Both the position numbers and the translations under genes were made by a program. From Fimbriimonadaceae bacterium (GTDB lineage: Bacteria; Armatimonadota; Fimbriimonadia; Fimbriimonadales; Fimbriimonadaceae): a stretch of 64,000 bases of DNA. The notes beneath the pieces were generated by a model that was not told the DNA's origin, ran no database searches, and was given only the letters and a program-made list of their open reading frames with translations. Shown here one piece after another: positions 61,784 through 64,000 of the stretch. The stretch's first letter is position 1. The number at the start of each line of letters is the position of its first letter. The stretch spans positions 310,001-374,000 of the forward strand of contig JAHBTD010000002.1 of assembly GCA_019638775.1 (NCBI GenBank). Reading direction: 5' to 3'.

Positions 61784-61789
61784 TACAAT
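61784..61789 (+). promoter_or_regulatory. -10 box of PBP2 gene
   Basis: TACAAT 5 bp before the GTG at 61795; no RBS between. Confidence 0.5.
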
Positions 61790-61794
61790 GAAGA

Positions 61795-63621
61795 GTGTCC
61801 GTTATCCACGCCCCCCGAAGGCCTGAACTTGACCTGCGACAGATGTGGTTTCTCATCGTCGTTGGGGTGTGGCTTGTCGTTATCTTTCTCCGACTCTGGT
61901 ATTTGCAGGTTGTTCGGGCCGACGAACTCCAAAGCCGTGCCGTCACAATGCGAACCACAAGCGTGGCGAAGCTCGCCCCTCGCGGTTTGATCTATGACCG
62001 CAACGGCGTTCTGATTGCGGGAATCAAGCCTCAGATCGTCCTTACCGCTAAGCCAGCCATCATCAACCAGAACCCGTGGGTGCTCGACAAGATCGCAGAG
62101 ATGCTCGGCACGTCAAAGACAAAGCTGCAGGATAAGGTTAACGACAACGCATTTCGACCCTATATCGCGGTCCCAATCTTTGTCGGCGTACCGATCGAAC
62201 AGGCTACTAAGATCGCCGAGGCTGGTCAGTATCTGCCTGGAGTTGGCGTGGAGTACATCCCCATGCGGACGTACACGGATACGCTGAATTACAGCCATAT
62301 CCTCGGCTATGTGTGGACCCCAAGTGAAAAAGATGTCCAGCGGCTTGAAGCTCTTGGCATCAAGACTCCCGATTACGTGGGCAAAAATGGTGTCGAGTAT
62401 CAGTATGAAACGGCCTTGATGGGTGTGCCTGGGCTTGAGCGAATGGAGGTTGATGCCCGTCGGAGACCTCAACGAGTCGTCGAGCGAGACAACGCAGTAC
62501 CCGGAACAAAACTGATCCTGAGCATCGACGATGAGCTTCAAAAGTACGCCTATGAGCAGTTGCGGGGAAGGAAGGGAGCGGTTGTGGCGCTTGATCCCAA
62601 TACCGGCGAAGTGCTTTGTTTGGTGAGCGCACCGACCTTTGACAGCAAACTGTTTGAAGGGGGAATCTCAAAGAAAGACTGGGAGCCACTCATCAACGAC
62701 CCGGACAAGCCGCTTTATAACCGGGCTGTTCTTTCCCACTATTCACCCGGCTCGACCTTTAAGATTGTCGACTCCATATCTGCCGCACAAAACGGACTTT
62801 TCGATCCACGGCACTACACCGTCTGCAACGGCTACTACAAGGTTGGAAATAGGCTCTCCAAGTGCCTTGGCAACCACGGGGCCGTTAGCTTTGATCGTGC
62901 CTTTACGGTTTCCTGCAACACGTACTTTTCCGACCTTGGTATGCGTATCGGGCCTGAAGCGCTCAAGAAGTCCTCTCTGGAGTGCGGACTTGGGCAGGAT
63001 ACGCTCATCGATCTGCCCTCAGAGGATGAGGGAGTTGTCCCAACTCAAGAATGGCTCGAAAAACGAGACCTGAGGTGGTATCCGGGGGATACCGTGAACA
63101 TGTCTATTGGACAGGGCGCTCTTGCGGCGACTCCTCTTCAAATGGCGTGCATCGCTGCGCTTGTGGCAAACAACGGTGTTTCCTATCGTCCGCATTTGGT
63201 GAGAGCGCGGATTCTTCCTGGCCCTGAAAATAAGACAATTGTCCAAAACCCCGAGGTGCTTGCGAAGGTGGATCTGCCAGGTGATTTCTGGCGTCAGCTC
63301 AAAGACGCCATGACTCATGTGATGCAAAGTGGAACGGGGCGCGGCATCCCTCCTATTCCTAATGTGGTCTGGGGCGGAAAGACAGGCAGCACGGAACATG
63401 CGAAGGCTTCACAAACGCACTCATGGTTTGTCGGCATTGCCCCAATCGACCAGCCGAAAATCGTTGTTGCGGTGATCGTCGAAGCTGCAGGACACGGCAG
63501 CAAAGTTGCCGCGCCGGTCGCTCGGAATGTTATTGCAAAGTTCCTTTCGCCCAAGCAAGGTCCGATCATGCCAACGGCAGATGTCGAGACGGAAGTTCGA
63601 GCAATTCCCAACGGCGAGTAG
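61795..63621 (+). CDS. mrdA: Penicillin-binding protein 2 (elongation transpeptidase)
   Basis: 608 residues, GTG start. One TM helix (residues ~17-40: [22 protein letters not shown]), then the PBP dimerisation/pedestal region beginning [15 protein letters not shown]. Transpeptidase motifs: SxxK in [13 protein letters not shown], SxN in [13 protein letters not shown], and KTG in [12 protein letters not shown]. It crosslinks peptidoglycan for cell-wall elongation, normally with RodA (not in the window). It is PBP2 rather than FtsI by motif context and length, though the assignment is not absolute. Confidence 0.88.
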   Translation: MSVIHAPRRPELDLRQMWFLIVVGVWLVVIFLRLWYLQVVRADELQSRAVTMRTTSVAKLAPRGLIYDRNGVLIAGIKPQIVLTAKPAIINQNPWVLDKIAEMLGTSKTKLQDKVNDNAFRPYIAVPIFVGVPIEQATKIAEAGQYLPGVGVEYIPMRTYTDTLNYSHILGYVWTPSEKDVQRLEALGIKTPDYVGKNGVEYQYETALMGVPGLERMEVDARRRPQRVVERDNAVPGTKLILSIDDELQKYAYEQLRGRKGAVVALDPNTGEVLCLVSAPTFDSKLFEGGISKKDWEPLINDPDKPLYNRAVLSHYSPGSTFKIVDSISAAQNGLFDPRHYTVCNGYYKVGNRLSKCLGNHGAVSFDRAFTVSCNTYFSDLGMRIGPEALKKSSLECGLGQDTLIDLPSEDEGVVPTQEWLEKRDLRWYPGDTVNMSIGQGALAATPLQMACIAALVANNGVSYRPHLVRARILPGPENKTIVQNPEVLAKVDLPGDFWRQLKDAMTHVMQSGTGRGIPPIPNVVWGGKTGSTEHAKASQTHSWFVGIAPIDQPKIVVAVIVEAAGHGSKVAAPVARNVIAKFLSPKQGPIMPTADVETEVRAIPNGE

Positions 63622-63627
63622 TATCCT
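63622..63627 (+). promoter_or_regulatory. -10-like hexamer of kdsB
   Basis: TATCCT 7 bp before ATG 63635 (4 bp before the GTG at 63632). Confidence 0.35.
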
Positions 63628-63634
63628 CTTCGTG

Positions 63635-64000
63635 ATGGACTGTGTAATCGTCGTCCCGGCAAGAATGGCAAGCACCCGCTTTCCTGGCAAGCCCCTGGTT
63701 GACCTCTGTGGCAAGCCGATGATTCAGTGGGTCTGTGAGGCTGCAAGTGAATCCGGGATGGCAGACAGGATTATCGTAGCGACTCCCGACCAGGAAATCA
63801 TAGAAGCTTGTGTTGGTTTTGGGACTGAAGCGATGCTTACGTCCTACGATCACCCGAGCGGGACTGACCGCGTTGCAGAGGTCGCCCGTGCGGTGGGAGC
63901 CAACTATTACGTCAACGTCCAGGGAGATGAGCCGCTTATCAATCCCATTACCATTAGGCGGCTTGCTCGCCTTATGGTCGATGACCCCAAGCGCCAAGTT
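63635..64000 (+). CDS. kdsB: 3-deoxy-manno-octulosonate cytidylyltransferase (N-terminal part)
   Basis: 122 codons in frame to the window end; the gene continues beyond. The family start is complete: [31 protein letters not shown] (CTP-binding loop), [23 protein letters not shown], and [11 protein letters not shown]. It activates Kdo with CTP for the LPS inner core, so the organism should have LPS or a related outer-membrane glycolipid. The start is ATG 63635 or the GTG immediately before it. Confidence 0.93.
   Translation, partial: MDCVIVVPARMASTRFPGKPLVDLCGKPMIQWVCEAASESGMADRIIVATPDQEIIEACVGFGTEAMLTSYDHPSGTDRVAEVARAVGANYYVNVQGDEPLINPITIRRLARLMVDDPKRQV

Overview
The window is chromosomal DNA from a bacterium with an outer membrane. 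The start of kdsB (Kdo activation for LPS), a PEP-CTERM sorted protein, a possible small outer-membrane beta-barrel and an RpoE/RseB-like envelope-stress cluster all point that way. Protein style and content (PEP-CTERM, DUF1015, DUF2207, many small lipoproteins, 23S-5S rRNA without 16S) would suit the Armatimonadota (Fimbriimonas-like), but that is an inference from memory and was not tested. Genes lie densely on both strands with few mobile features, so most of the window is ordinary core chromosome.

Layout. 1-5 kb: the end of a parvulin-type isomerase, a secreted trypsin-like protease, an ArsR-type regulator fused to a cobalamin-binding module, and a divergent acyl-CoA dehydrogenase. 5-13.6 kb: HAD phosphatase, ribosomal protein L31, a Cys/Met PLP enzyme, an ECF sigma/anti-sigma/membrane-protein operon, a Phd/RelE-type toxin-antitoxin pair with a perfect palindromic operator, and pyruvate dehydrogenase E1 alpha/beta. 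13.6-26.4 kb: exported proteins, an AraC regulator, a PEP-CTERM beta-propeller protein, a threonine dehydratase-like enzyme, two related lipoproteins, a prenyl synthase, and a DUF1015/metallo-hydrolase pair. 26.5-27.6 kb: a repeat locus built around a DUF559 (Vsr-like) nuclease gene. 27.7-36 kb: glyA, a frameshifted secreted-protein gene, an HExxH peptidase, a sensor kinase, PPK2, tRNA-Thr and a heptamer-repeat tract. 36.2-39.6 kb: 23S and 5S rRNA with their own promoter and terminator and no 16S nearby. 39.9-49.7 kb: TPR protein, ROK sugar kinase, a Ser/Thr kinase with repeated CxxC knuckles, queC-queE, and a diguanylate cyclase. 49.7-55.2 kb (minus strand): LemA, DUF2207, apt, miaA, hfq and dapF, with a separate ferredoxin gene. 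55.3-64 kb: M20 peptidase, a possible beta-barrel protein, sigma-E-like factor/anti-sigma/RseB, PBP1A, PBP2 and the start of kdsB, which together form an envelope-biogenesis and stress block.

The points most worth a second look are: (1) a protein kinase whose C-terminal half contains four ~50-residue CxxC repeats that match no domain I can name; (2) the DUF559 element, which has ~40 bp inverted repeats, and nearby tandem repeats that look like copies of its 3' end; (3) a recurring -10-like hexamer (TANNNT) placed 5-7 bp before start codons, which suggests widespread leaderless transcription; (4) the 23S-5S operon separated from 16S; and (5) the ArsR/cobalamin-binding regulator. All calls were made by reading the sequence. 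No database search or structure prediction was run.
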